64,000 nucleotides of DNA from contig NC_134280.1 in NCBI RefSeq assembly GCF_949628215.1, positions 47,270,621-47,334,620 on the forward strand. Reading direction: 5' to 3'. The stretch comes from Phalacrocorax aristotelis. Lineage: Eukaryota; Chordata; Aves; Suliformes; Phalacrocoracidae. The notes under the pieces were generated by a model, which searched no databases, was not told the DNA's origin, and worked only from the letters and a program-made list of their open reading frames with translations. The position numbers were made by a program, and so were the translations under genes. Position 1 is the first letter of the stretch. Every line of letters begins with the position of its first letter. Positions 47,610-59,597 of this stretch are shown piece by piece.

Positions 47610-47675
47610 AATTGACAAACTAATTCATCCGTAAAATGCTACAGCAGTAGAGGGATTGTTATATGTGCTAATAGA

Positions 47676-48212
47676 TTAGATTGTCCCATCTCTTGGATTT
47701 TTGGATCTGGATATGTGCAGAGGACCTTCAACAGAAAATAAGCTTACAGAAATAAATCTCAGAGGATATAAAATACCAAATGAAAGCTTGAAGAATGCAG
47801 CAACAAAAGAAATTGTTACAAAGAATTTTTGTAGAACATACCATCTGGCTCTGAAGAAAGAGTGTATGACAAGTTCTTTGCAGTGCCCTTCTGTTTTGTT
47901 TTTACCAAGAGGGATAATGTTATTTTGAAATGAAACGTTGAAGGAAGAGCTGACAGTAGTGTTTCTTTCCTGGTAAGGCTTGCTAGACTCCAGAGCCCTC
48001 CTCTTAGGAGAAATTTTGGTTTTTAGGCAGACGCTATCAAATGGGAGCCTGATTTTCACGGGACAAATGCAAGGCTTGTCTGCTACTGTAGGGAGAAAGC
48101 TACAAAACTCAGTTTGTTCCTCCTGAGGAGTTTTCTTCTGTGCTGCCTTGTGTGTAGCTTCTGAGCAAATCAAAACAACTATTTTTAGTGAATACAAAGA
48201 TTTCAACAAACT
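47676..48212 (-). other. longest open frame in the window, 178 codons, no ATG, unassigned
   Basis: The minus strand is open from 48212 to a stop at 47676 with no in-frame ATG; the first possible start is a TTG at 48209. The translation is basic and low in recognisable motifs in its first two thirds (for example KKTPQEEQTEF, KTKISPKRRALESSKPYQE) and has a hydrophobic stretch (YVLQKFFVTISFVAAFFKLS) near the end. Internally a splice-acceptor-like TTGTTTTGATTTGCTCAG (plus 48161-48178) and a donor-like ATG/GTATGT (exon end at plus 47842) bracket a possible 319-bp exon. By a rough stop-frequency estimate a frame this long is unexpected in 64 kb, but the missing ATG and lack of any known domain argue against a single-exon gene. 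Confidence 0.18.
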
Positions 48213-50162
48213 TCATTCACGTTGCTTTTTAGGTCAAGAAGAATAAAATGAAAAGGGGTAATACCAGTAAACGTCTCACTGAAAGATCACAGAGAGTTAG
48301 AGAACATAATCTGAAAAGTAAAAGCTAAATACCATCTACAAATCAGAGTAGTGTCATTACAAAAATAAGAAAAATGAAAAAAAAAAAATATCCAAGGAGA
48401 ACAGTTTTAACATTATCTGGTTTTTGAGTGGTTTCTGGATTTTGGGGGAAAAGATTTTTCCCAGTCTTCCTGGCAAACTGTGTATGTGCAAAGCTTTGCA
48501 CTCCCAGGTTTTCCCAAGGAAATATGTGTAATATTTTAAAGTAACTTCTCACTTGTTATTACTTTGTCTTTCTGAAAGCTTACAGTACTGGACATGATTA
48601 CTTTTTAAACTGGAGCCTGAAGCACACATAAAGTATAACATCAGCAATAATAGCCTGAGATTCAGGACATTTTCGAATAAATTGTAATACCTAGAAGATT
48701 CAGCTAGATTTTCTGAGATCGTTTGTCATTTGTGGGCTTTCTGATACAGTCCAAGTGATTTATCCTGATATATTTGCCTGATGCATTACTTATTTTAATG
48801 TTGATTAGGCTACCAACACTAATCTGATAGAGAAGACAGTATTTAATGGTTAGAACAGTACTGAGAGTTGCTGTTTGTCGGTTGTATCATTGACAAACTG
48901 CCTGAATGTTAAATATTTCTTTGCCTTCTTTGGTACTTGTAAGCAAGTATTAATCTGTTGAAGTAAATTGTAAGAGAACCTTTGAAACTACACCACAAAC
49001 TGCTGTTGAAAGTAAGTGAAAACACGACTGCTTTTCTACTGATAGGATAAACTATTCAATATTTATATCTCCCAACCTCCCCTTAAACAGAAACAAATTG
49101 CCTAAGTACATCTTATAGGCTGCGTATTGTTAATAATTGAGGGAAGGTGGTGGAATGTTCAGGGCAGGAGTGCAACATTTATATTTGTGCTTTCAAAACT
49201 AATTCCTGGAGGAACCAAAAAACAGGCTTGTTGCAATGAAACCTTGAAAGCTCAGAATTGTTCTGGTAATAACAAGCTATACTTACTATATGCGACAGCA
49301 ATTTGTTAACAAATTATGTGCCTATTATCTTTGCACGTACTTAGTAACCTTTGCAATGTATCAGCAAAGCTACACCACCTTTGCATCAAGCATTTATGAA
49401 GGCGAAAAACTGTCTGACATTCTGGTAATGTAGTCTGCATAAAAAGTTTTAAGACAAGAAAAAGGGAAAGGGACATATCCTCCTTTCTGGAGAGAGAGGG
49501 GTGTATGCAGCAGAAAGTAGCAATTAGGATACCGGGAGGTGTAAGACACAGAAACAAGTAAATAATTATGTACCTCTTTATAATTTCTTTTTTTGTTGTT
49601 TCTTTATTTAGCTTTTTATGTAAAACTATGAGATATTGACAGTTAACTTCTCATTTCATCTTTGAAATGCTCATGTTTTGCTAATGTAATGAAAAAATAA
49701 GTTGTGACATTTCAAAACGAATAATTCTTCTTTACTTAAATTTCTTTGGTGTTGCAAAAAGTTGTCAAATACCAACCCCTAAAGATTATTGTGCTGAAAA
49801 CCAAGACAATATTCAGCAGTTATATTATGGCCTCAAAGATTGTATCTTTTAAAAAGCCTGCATATATTTTGTGTATATGCAAATAACAAATTTCTAATAT
49901 GCCAGATTTATTTTAGGAGTACCAAATTCTTGGTCTGTGCATTATTTGAATTAGCCATCAGTTTAAAATCCCAGATACCTTATGTCTGAGCCAAAAAACA
50001 TGCAAGAGCATTGGATCAGCTTTAGGTGGCAGAAATCAAATAAATTGATAGAATGAATGCAGTTCTACTCTAAAGGAGGAGATACATCATTAACTGATCA
50101 GCTTAGGCACAAACAGTTTCTGAATAAAAGCCATGGTCCACTCTAAGACTGTGAAGTAGAAA

Positions 50163-50184
50163 ATTCTCAATTCATTCTCAATTC
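50163..50184. repeat. perfect 11-bp tandem duplication
   Basis: ATTCTCAATTC occurs at 50163-50173 and is repeated exactly at 50174-50184. Confidence 0.8.
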
Positions 50185-50579
50185 ACCAGTGGATTTTATT
50201 GGTGGTTTTGTGATATTCATTATCCTCATGGTTCCTCACTCCCTTCAGCTTTAAAAATGAAGATTGTAATTACTGATGCTTTATTAGATACTTTGAGATT
50301 AAGAATTGTAGGGAAGCAGGAAGACTTGGTATGTACGTTTCATGTAATTCTCCAGCCTAGTTTCTCTTTGGCTCCACTACAAACCCATTAGGAATATAAA
50401 TAATTTTTTTCTTATAGCTTGCGAGACCTGAGATTCAACAAATCATTATCTTCCAGTGAGACTTCTGACCAACTATAAATTAGACTATTAGTTTATACTA
50501 TTGCTAATATTTTAACTGAGAGAGAACTACTACTTTTTTGCTTTGTCTCCTTGTTACACTTATCTATTTGCATGGTGCA

Positions 50580-51600
50580 GGTTATGATCAATCATGATTC
50601 AAATAGGAATTTAGGTTGTTTTCCCAATCCTGTTGCCTTCAGCCTGACAGCTGCTCCCTTGACATTTCCCCAGACTCAGTCAGACCTTAGAAGTAAATAA
50701 TGACAGGCAAACTAAGAACAGCAAGGGATTTATCCCTTCACCCACCGTCTCTCATGCTGACAATCATTTTTCATTCCCCAAAGAGACTGTCAGTTTCTTG
50801 GATGACCGCTTGTACTTCTTGGACTGCAGCCGCATTTGTTTTTGGTTTTCAGAAGTTCAAGAGATGGCAATGTGAAACAAGTGACCCTTTTCATCCTCAT
50901 CTTGAAAAAAAGAATGAAGATGACAAACTTGTTCCATTTCCATTTAGACTTAGCATTTTTCTTCCTTTCTTCAGATGAACAAAATGAAACAGTTATTCCA
51001 TTAAAAATGTTTTGAGTCACTTAAGTCACTGATTTTTTGCAGTCCTCAAAAGGGGCAAACATGGCACCAGAAGTATTCATTCTTGCAAATACAGCTTGCT
51101 AATTTGTTTCACTGGTATTTCTGACCCCTTCAAATAAGTACTGATGTGAAAAGTACAAACAAAGGAGAAGCAGGTCTGTTTTAACAGAGTAATTATGAGA
51201 TGTTAGTGAATAATTCCTGAACTGAACCAGAATTCTTTCTGCTCTTACTATTTCAATAAGAGTGCAGCGTCACGAGACCTATGGAGCCAGCCATGTGCAC
51301 CCGCAAATACTAGGAATAGAAAATGCTGACTCACTCATTAGCTGAAAGTTGTTCAACAAGCCTTTAAACAAAATAGATCACTAAACAATGTCCTTTTACT
51401 TTTCCAGTCATAGATAGAAAAATATGCAGTGTGCGCTTTTCTAGTGAAAGTGGAATGAATGAAAGGAAATGTCCAGTAGCATTCTCCACAGAGGGACTGG
51501 AAATTAAAATACAAATAAAGCACTTCCATGATGACAGTGCATCTAAAAAAAATCCTTTGAATTTAGGCCAAACAGCTCCAGAGAAAATGAGAAATTCCTA
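50580..51600. promoter_or_regulatory. candidate enhancer or conserved non-coding element
   Basis: About 1 kb of non-repetitive, moderate-GC sequence. It contains a perfect AP-1 site TGACTCA inside TGCTGACTCA (51324-51333, a Maf-half-site/AP-1 composite), SOX-type AACAAAG and AACAATG words (about 51160 and 51385) and TAATTATG/CATTAG homeodomain cores. Motif density and the absence of repeats resemble vertebrate tissue enhancers. The assignment is from texture and motifs only. Single motifs are weak evidence, and no alignment could be run. Confidence 0.25.
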
Positions 51601-51971
51601 ATGCTTCCTGCCAAAAAAAACCCCAATATGTTTCCAAATTAAAACCCATGAGGACAGTGGCATATTTCTGGTTGTGTTATATGGTAGAAGTATTGTTTAT
51701 TGTTCGATTACATAAATACCAATTGTAGGTCATGGTTTTCAATGTCCAATACAAAGAGAGAAGATATGGTAACTATTGATCTTCTAGCCTCAGGTCGTGA
51801 TATTCCATTTTTACTTTTCAACCTAAGGTACATGAAACCTACATTTTAGAGTTATTAAAAAAATCGAGCTACAAATTTAATTGCATTTCATTCAGCAATT
51901 AGATATTAGCATGGCAGTACAGTTTAAGTGAGCTTGCATCTTTTGTTGCTTTCTGAAATCTCTCCCTTGCA

Positions 51972-51986
51972 TTTTTTTTTTTTTTT
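51972..51986. repeat. T15 homopolymer
   Basis: Fifteen T after CTTGCA and before CCTTTGGG. It might be a polypyrimidine tract or a reversed poly-A, but no retro-copy body is recognisable on its right. Confidence 0.8.
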
Positions 51987-54814
51987 CCTTTGGGCTATGT
52001 ATTTTATCTCTTTGCAAGTGTAAAGTATATTTTACTTAACTTAATTCTTTTCCACAGGTATTTAGAGTTCTCAGTTCTTCCTTATTAAATAGTAAGCCGA
52101 TTTGGAAGTGTACTTGTCATTATATGGGAAGCCTTGATAAGGTGTCTTTTTTTTTTCCTCAAAGGAAGGTATCCAAAATATCCCAGTCCAAAAGCTCATG
52201 TAACAGAAGTAAATGTGCAGGGTTAGTAATGGATGTTAAACTGAATGGAGAAAATAGCATTAAGGAGGAAATACCATTCTGTTTTGTGCATAGCTAACCT
52301 GAATCATCTATATAATTATAGATATTACAGAAGTCAGATATTCAGAAAGGGATTAGACATGTAAAGTTAATAATGAGAGTATCTACAATGGTGTTAGTTA
52401 AAAGCAGATATGTAAGGATTATAGCATTTATTATTTCAGGACATAAATCAAACACATCCTAGGAATTAAGGATAAATGTGCTTCTTTCGTTAGAGTATAA
52501 TGGTAAAAATATTCTCATTTCACTGTAATATTAAGGATAAAGTAATGCATCAGCTTGGATTTAACATGGCACTTTCAAAATACTGGGGTTTTTCGGTATT
52601 TTGGACTTAGAGAAATACTGTAATGCCAAAGGTAGCAGAAACAGAAAGAGGGAAAATTCTAAACAGGAGAGAGAGAAACTTCACTGATGGATGGCTTTGT
52701 CTTGGCAGCACAGAGAATCATCTTGGTTTTGGTTAATTGCTGTACAAATTTTATGGTCTATAATTATCTTTAATTATAGGGATACACAACCATTATTATG
52801 TTAAAAGGAAGACGATAGTTGTGCACAGTCGAACAAACTGTAAGCTCTTATATATCCTTTTATTTTCTGGAAAACAGTATAGGATTATAATGCTTGTAGG
52901 TGTTTCTTCTGTCAGTTTCAGAGCAGTATACATAACAATTATTTCTATTACCGGATTTAATCACTCATTAAATAGCTTTGCAGAACTGAGAGAAATATCT
53001 TGCTTTGGAACTATCTGTCAGTAGCTGGCAAAGGTGACATTGTAGAACAGCAGCAGGAAAAAGATGCACCTATAACTGTATTGGTATATCTGGAGTTGTC
53101 ATCACTCTCCAAACGATCTGAGGCACTGGCCTATGATTGCTGGGGAGGGTGTTCCTCTGTCACCCAAAATTTACCATCACCACCTCTCAATCAGGAGAGA
53201 CTGAGTGATTTCAAGGCCAGGGAGGAAATACTGTTAACCCTTGAGAGCCCCAGAACAGGCTTTGGGTGGCAAGCAGTCTGGAAATGTGTCTGCATACTGC
53301 TCTAATGTAGATTTGCTCTTTCCCAAGGGAAAGAAACTTCTCTGTGTCAGTCGGACCATACTGAGATCACTCTTAGTGCTCTGAAGGTACTTGATTACAC
53401 AACTGGAAATGAGTTACACGAGGAAAAGCAGTACACCTCATTTTCAAGATTTAAATGAGATATAGGTTTCCTTTTGACAAGCAGGAGTGTATCATGGAGT
53501 ATATTTATTCCCATTAAAGCTGGTAATGTAGTTCCAGATCATTCTCCTGAATGTTATTTCTCAGAAAAGGCTTCTTTATGGAGTCAGCACTCCTTAATTT
53601 ATCAAACATCAGGTGAAAGGAACATACCAGTGATATATAATCTGATGATGATTTGCAGTTTTAATAATTGGTAATTCTGCTGATATTTCTTTTTACTGGA
53701 GGAGAAGACTAAGTAAAGGGAAAATGAGAAATTATATAGTAGTATAATTAATTGTACATTCTTTGAAATATTTTTCTTATGTAACTTAGGTACAAGTCCT
53801 TTTGGATTGAGGTCTGCGTGTCTTATAAGAGCTTTAAAATGAAAAGGAAAGAAAGGACAGAAGTTTAGGGATTTGTATAGCTTGTTTTAATATACAAGAT
53901 AAGTGTATAAATACAGGCCTTACAGAACATTACTGAAGAGAAGGTAATCTCAAAACAGCAATCGTTGGTTACCTTGCATATGCAGAAAGTTATTAGAAAG
54001 CTAAGTATGAGTGAGAATTGTGTTCTTATAGAAGATTTTAACTTCACGTAGAGAGGCTAGTGAAAAAGATGTTGGTAATAACGGTAAGGCCAAGGTCTGA
54101 GAATCAACAGATGTACTCTGCAAAAGTCACTACATCAGAAATTATGCAGTTCTGTGATTCATTCTGTTGCTTTGCAAACATTTTTTAAAGAGATGAGCAT
54201 AGTATATAATCCGTCAGGCTGAATAGCAATTATTTGCTTCACCTTATATTGAACTGAACAAATTTAAGGAGGGCAAGGACTGGAATTTGTTAAATGGAAG
54301 CATAAACCTAGACGAAAGTTATGATTTGGGCTCCTCAAATGGTCTTTGAGTGTAATTGTGTTTAACATTGTTAATGGCTTTGTCATAAAAAAGAAATGCT
54401 GGACAGTGTGCGTGCTAATGATGTGATGGTGACACAAAATTAGAAAAAAGTATGTCCATCTATTCAGTGAAAGACTGATTTAATATACAGAAATAATCCA
54501 GTGATTTTACAAACTAGAGAGATAGAAATGGGATAGAACCATTAGCATAAAATGCAAGTCCTGCACTAAGGTCACAGCAAATAGTATTTTTTGCTAAAGC
54601 TTTTAGTTTTGGCAGAGAAAGATCTGGCTTAGTGTGAATCACCTAGTATGAGGAAGACTTCTATGGGACATTGGTGAGATCATATATAGAATAGTGTACA
54701 GTTGTGCCTATCATAAGCAATAAAACCAACTATAGTTGTCAAATTCCTAGAGTTAAGTCATGACAGAAAATAGAGGAAAGGAAAGCTTATTTGTGGTAGA
54801 AATCACCACCTCAA

Positions 54815-55029
54815 TATGAGGAAAAAACTTCTTTCCTGTGAGGGTGACAGAGCAGTGGCACAGGCTGCCCAGGGAGGCTGTGGAGTCTCCTTCCCTGGAG
54901 ACATTCAAAACCCTCCTGGATGCATTCCTGTGCCCCCTGCTCTGGGTGTCCCTGCTGAAGCAGGGGGGTTCGACAAGGTGATCTCCAGAGGTCCCTTCCA
55001 ACCCCTACCATTCTGTGATTCTGTGATAT
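54815..55029 (+). mobile_element. CR1 LINE 3' end, plus strand, well preserved
   Basis: Sense-orientation CR1 3' terminus: AACTTCTTTCCTGTGAGGGT, GCACAGGCTGCCCAGGGAGG, TGTGGAGTCTCCTTCCCTGG, GACATTCAAAACCCTCCTGG, TGTCCCTGCTGAAGCAGGGG, ACAAGGTGATCTCCAGAGGT and CCCTTCCAACCCCTACCATT. It ends in two terminal octamers, ATTCTGTGATTCTGTGAT (55010-55027). It is 5'-truncated at about 54815, as is usual for CR1. Its intact 3' structure and close match to the consensus make it the youngest-looking CR1 here. Open frames of about 75-105 codons across it on both strands come from the LINE. Confidence 0.95.
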
Positions 55030-55292
55030 GTTTGCTTTAAATAAGTTTAGCCTGTCAAAGCAAAGAATATTTCTTTCAGACCAAAAGCAATAGCTTTTCA
55101 AAAAGACTGACATGACAAAATCTGAACCCAAAAGACATGTAAATATTTTACCTCTTGCCGTACAGTTTTGGTGGGGGATTACACATGTTTAATGTGGTAG
55201 GATAGAACAGGACCATAAGGCACAGAAGATCCCTTCCGGTCTCATGTCATTCTATTGAACTTCCCTGTTAATTCTTTGCTAAGTAAGTTCAT
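55030..55292. other. short non-coding interval with a possible second CR1 tail
   Basis: Between the CR1 and the LTR. At 55215-55255 the plus strand reads AGAAGATCCCTTCCGGTCTC followed by ATGTCATTCTATTGA, resembling the extreme 3' end of another CR1 subfamily with only one terminal octamer. The rest is unremarkable. Confidence 0.45.
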
Positions 55293-55872
55293 TGTCGTGG
55301 TTTAGCCCCAGTCAGCAGCCAAGCACCACGGAGCCGCTCGCTCACTCCCCCCTGGTGGACAGGGGAGAGAATCGAAAGAGTAAAAGTGAGGTAACTCATG
55401 GTTTGAGATAAAGACAGTTTAATAGGTAAAGCAGAAACTGCGTGCGGAAGCAAAGCAGAACAAGGAATTCATTCACTACTTCCCATGGGCAGGCAGGTGC
55501 TCAGCCATCTCCAGGAAAGCAGGGCTCCATCACGCGTAACGGTTACTTGGGAAGACAAACGCCATCACACCAAATGTCCCCCCTTCCTCTTTCTTCTCCA
55601 GCTCTATATACTGAGCATGACATCATATGGTATGGGATATCCCGTTGGTCAGTTGGGGTCAGCTGTCCTGGCTGTGCCCCCTCCCCTCCCAGCTTCTTGT
55701 GCACCCAGCAGAGCACGGGGAGCTGAAAAAGTCCTTGACTGGTGTAAGCGCTACTTAGCAACAACTAAAACATCTCCACATTATCACGGCTGTTTCCAGC
55801 AAAACTCTAAAACATAGCCCTATACTAGCTACTACAAAGAAATTTAACTCTGTCCCAGCTGAAACCAGGATA
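55293..55872 (-). mobile_element. full-length solo LTR of an avian ERVL-like endogenous retrovirus, with target duplication
   Basis: On the plus strand it opens TGTCGTGGTTTAGCCCCAGT and closes CAGCTGAAACCAGGATA, the inverse of the LTR at 4188-4811, so it is in minus orientation (580 bp). A perfect 5-bp target-site duplication TTCAT flanks it at 55288-55292 and 55873-55877, as is usual for ERVL-type integration. On the minus strand a TATA-like TATATAGAGC box lies at 55601-55610 and a polyadenylation signal ATTAAA at 55418-55423, in the order expected of U3-R-U5. The ends and target sites are intact, and no retroviral genes adjoin. Its U3/R middle portion (about 55480-55580) differs from the 4188 copy, so the two are different subfamilies and not the ends of one provirus. 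Minus-strand and plus-strand open frames of 70-110 codons inside it have no coding meaning. Confidence 0.95.
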
Positions 55873-58800
55873 TTCATATCAGTAAAGAACTTTTTTTTTC
55901 AGTTTTAATTTCTCTGCATATGAAAAATAAATTATTTCCCCCCTTATTTTGAAAATAAAAAATTGAAAAATAAGACTATGAAGCAATACACAAGCAGTTC
56001 TACTGAAAACAAGTGTCTTCAGTCTGAAGAAACACTGTCAAAGTAGTCCTGAATGTCTTTAAGAATTCTCAAAGCTGTCAAAGATTTTTGGTTTGGTTTT
56101 TTTTTTGGCTGCTATTTATAGTTGGTTCCATTAATTCACATACTGCCTAGTACAGCTCTAGATGTTTAGTTAGAGTTCCAATTTGCATAAAATGTGCTAT
56201 TCAAAGCTGCTGTGTTTTGTTTGTTTTGTTGTAAAGACTTTGCTGTATGATGCAATAAAAAATGAAGTCTAAAAGGGGCAGGGTCCAAAACCTTGAATAT
56301 TGATTAAAACTCCGTAGGAAAACCAGTACTTTTCTCAGAAGACTGTTAGAAATGAAGTCTGTAGTGTCAGTGAAAAGTAATAGCCAAGTTCAAAACATAG
56401 TTGTGCTGTATTTTTAAAGGAAAAGGTCCTGTTACGGCTCTTTAGGTTAAATTACTGCTACTCAGTTGTATCTTCACTGGATACAGTTAAAGCTATACTG
56501 TGTGTATTGTTGTGTATGGTGTTATTTGAGGGTTAGGTCTGCAAACGTCCTCAAAAATGGAATCTGCCTTCTGAAGAGATTTTGACTGAAGAAGCATGTG
56601 ATTTTTACTGATATGCATCTTTTGCAGCTGAAGGTAGGTTAGCACTAACTGCTTTTGAAACTGTCAGCAAATATTTCTCCCATCTGGTTGTGACAAACTG
56701 TAAATAAATGCTAAAAAGAGTGAGGAAAACAAAACTTAATACAAAACAAAGTCAGAATACTAAATAAAATCAGATAATGCAAAACTACTTAGTAATTATT
56801 TGGGGGGGCGGCCTCCTTTTAGTTTCTATTCATATTAATCATAGTAATTCTAAGAGTTAAGAATGAAGAAAATAAGACTTAAGTCCTGGTGGTGAAAAGT
56901 GGTTTGATGCCATCAAGCTTATATACCCAGGAAAGATGAAATATAGTGGGACTGCTGTCCTGGGCTCTTTTAAAATGGAACCGGACAAAGCCTTTCAGAA
57001 TATACCACAGCAAATATTGTTTTTTAAGATGAACTAGTGATTTTCCAATATCTAATATTTAGGCAGGATTAACACTTCCAGAAAGTGAGAACTTGGTGTA
57101 AGAGAATAGAAAGTTGATTTGTTTTCAAATTATGCCCCTTTTGCAGAGCTGTTAGCCCCAGGTAGCCTGAAGAAGTGCCTGTTTCCTGAAGCACTGTCTC
57201 AGTGTAACAGCTGGAAAAAGCCCATCTCTAAAAAGAACAGATCTTATGTTTAAGTTATTAAAGGTAATAGAGAAATCTTCAATGCAACGAAGATCAAGAG
57301 ACATAGGAGTACCCGTTGCATTAGTTTTATAAATAGAGCAGTGATTTGCCGTCATTTAAACAATCTTCAAACAGAAAAGAGGGAAGAGAGTATATTTTGT
57401 AGACACTGTAACATTTATAAGAAAATGTACTAAGAATTTACAGTTCAATAGTGTCAAATAATGGAGGGCTACCCTCTTTGAATATTCCAGTTTCTCAGAA
57501 AATTTATTCTTGAGGCTGATTTCCAGAATAGTTGCTAGGTTACTTGCCCATCCGGCATTTATCAACATTTATGGTGCAGAAGACACAGATATGAAGTTTA
57601 ACTAGGTGCTTAATTTTTTTCTTGGGATATCAGCAAGAAATTTTAAAAACCACCTTAATTATGGAGAACCTAAGAAGATAAGAATGACAATCAACTGAGA
57701 AAACCTAACAAAATTCTATCCGAATAATACTTCTAATGTCTTTTTAGCTATGTGCTTGTTTATATTTTGTAAAAATATAAATAAACAATAACACTTCTAG
57801 AGATACAGGACTTGCTCAGTGATAGAGGTTTATGTAACAAATTACTTTCTACCTTTTTAGAGTTGAACTAATTATTAATAATGTTTCTTACCTGGAATAA
57901 AACAGTTTACTGAATCCCCAAAAGTCTTTTGCAGCAGTTGCTGTGTTTAGCATTTAAGGTTTGTGATGTCTGAAGTATTGTTTCACGTTTCACATATTTT
58001 TTTGTGGCTCTGAAAACAAATACTGCAGTTGGAAGACCATGTGGGTGGATAAGATGGCAATATAGAGCCACTGACAGTTCAACTCCGTTAGTTTTAATGG
58101 AAACATACTAAAAGGCAGATATCTTTGTGTTGTTTTACAGGTTGAAGAAGTGCAGTCCCCCTGCTTTTAATTTCAGATCACCAACACCCTTCTTTGATCA
58201 CCACACTTTGTCTTTCACTTGAAGGACCTGATCAGATAAATACTCATGCCATGTTCCCTTTTCCAGGCAAATCTGGAGCATACTAAAAACCTTCTGTTGA
58301 TTCAGAGGGAAATTGCTGATATAATGTCAGAGATCTGGCAGCTTCCCAGTGGCTTCCTACACCTTGTTTCTTGCCATCTCCCATGCAGACTATAGCGGAG
58401 TGTGTAAAGACCAGATACACGTCAAGCACTTGAATGTTGGCAGTCCTTTACATGATTAGATTTAGGTTCTATCTAAATGCTTGTCAGGCTGGATTTAAAT
58501 CTGTTTTCAGTTTCATCTGTTGATGCTCCTCACACGGTTCTGTATAAAACTTGACAATGCTGTTAACAAAACAGTGAAATTATGAAGTAGAGGAATCAGA
58601 AAAACCTCCACTATTAATAAATTTGAGAAAGGAATTTATGTGACAGCTGATAAGTATTCTTTAATTTCATCAAGGTTGCATTATTCACCTGAGGGTAGAT
58701 CTGCTTTTGTCCTTTAAATGGCCTACCTTTTTCTTTTTTTTTTAAGGGTGTGGTATTTGGAGCTCTGGAGACATGGATAGCGTGGCTTCCTGCTTTCCCA

Positions 58801-58916
58801 ACCACTTTGTTTCAGAGGCGCTTAACTGTGATTGAGGTTTTTCTAATTAGAGGAAATTTTACATAAACATATTTTCAGTTTTTGCCTTTTTTTTTTTTCC
58901 CTAGGCATACCACAAA

Positions 58917-58982
58917 ATGAACTTTCTGCTGTTTGTGATATGCTGCTTTGGTGGTTGTCTTCCTCAAACATCGGTCTGTTAG
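58917..58982 (+). other. 21-codon signal-peptide-like ORF behind a strong acceptor-like tract
   Basis: A T-rich run ending CCCTAG (58887-58904) would make a strong 3' splice site. Thirteen bases later an ATG (58917) opens MNFLLFVICCFGGCLPQTSVC and then stops at 58980-58982. The hydrophobic core (FLLFVICCFGG) followed by a small polar tail looks like a signal peptide, but the T-rich codon bias of AT-rich DNA gives such peptides often. No continuation exon or donor of good quality was found. Confidence 0.1.
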
Positions 58983-59564
58983 GGAGGTGCTTACTACCCT
59001 GAAATGCATTTCACAGAAACAGCTAAAACCCCATAAAGATTCTTTACTTTAACCAAAATAGACCCAAAGAGCAGCAGCCTAATGATTCCCATTGCTCCTC
59101 CTAACTCCTGAAGCATAGACCTTTTCTCTTGCAACCTGAATTGGCTGTAGGTTACAGTAGCAGACAACTTTCATATCTTTGCTGAATGAAACTTTTACTT
59201 CATAGTACCGTACAGTTTTTAGGGCAGTTTAAAAGAATCCTGGTTTATAGATTCCTTTCCACCATTCTTACAGTCACCTTCTGAATATTAGTGATACTGG
59301 GTAATTGCTATCCAATATTTCTTTTTCATTTATGAGATCATTATTCACTTATTGTTGAGGTAGGCAAAGGTAACATTACAATCTGAAGTATGAATAAATT
59401 GCTTGATATATAGCAAAATCCAGCAATCCTTATCAAGAAATCAGCTTTAAGGTGTTGTATGGCCTTATGGACGTGTATTCTTCATAAGGGTAGAAATGTT
59501 TAGAAATTCTAATGTCTTCCTAAAGTCTGATTTGTTTGCTTAGTATTTGGCGGAGGGTTAATGC

Positions 59565-59597
59565 TTTTTTTTTTTTTTTTTGCCCCCTTTTTTTTTT
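59565..59597. repeat. interrupted poly-T tract (T17, GCCCCC, T10)
   Basis: T17 at 59565-59581, then GCCCCC, then T10, then further T-rich sequence ending TTTTTTTCCCAG (about 59612-59624). It could be a reversed retro-copy tail or a long polypyrimidine tract before a splice acceptor-like CCCAG. No body of a retro-copy is recognised. Confidence 0.75.

Larger units (their letters stand above)
43317..47675. other. non-coding sequence with a GC-richer islet
   Basis: No transposon was recognised. About 45000-45550 is GC-richer and holds a 104-codon plus-strand frame (45216-45530, opening at TTG), followed by an A12 run at 45599-45610. That arrangement faintly resembles a decayed retro-copy, but no AATAAA signal or target duplication was found and no protein was recognised. 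A 10-bp stem-loop (46997-47021) and a 16-bp palindrome (47594-47609) are listed separately. Confidence 0.45.
48213..54814. other. unique non-coding sequence with an enhancer-like block
   Basis: No gene or transposon was recognised. It includes an A-rich tract at 48377-48388, an 11-bp tandem duplication at 50163-50184, the enhancer-like block at about 50580-51600 (separate entry), a T15 run at 51972-51986 and a mildly GC-richer section at about 53020-53300 with a 101-codon frame of no recognised identity. Confidence 0.5.

Noticed and set aside
55442..55817. Overlapping plus- and minus-strand frames of 73-110 codons
   Set aside because: They lie wholly within the solo LTR at 55293-55872, where the GC-rich U3/R simply lacks stops.
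4188..55872. Possibility that the LTRs at 4188 and 55293 are the two ends of one provirus
   Set aside because: They are in opposite orientation, belong to different subfamilies, have different flanks and lie 51 kb apart.
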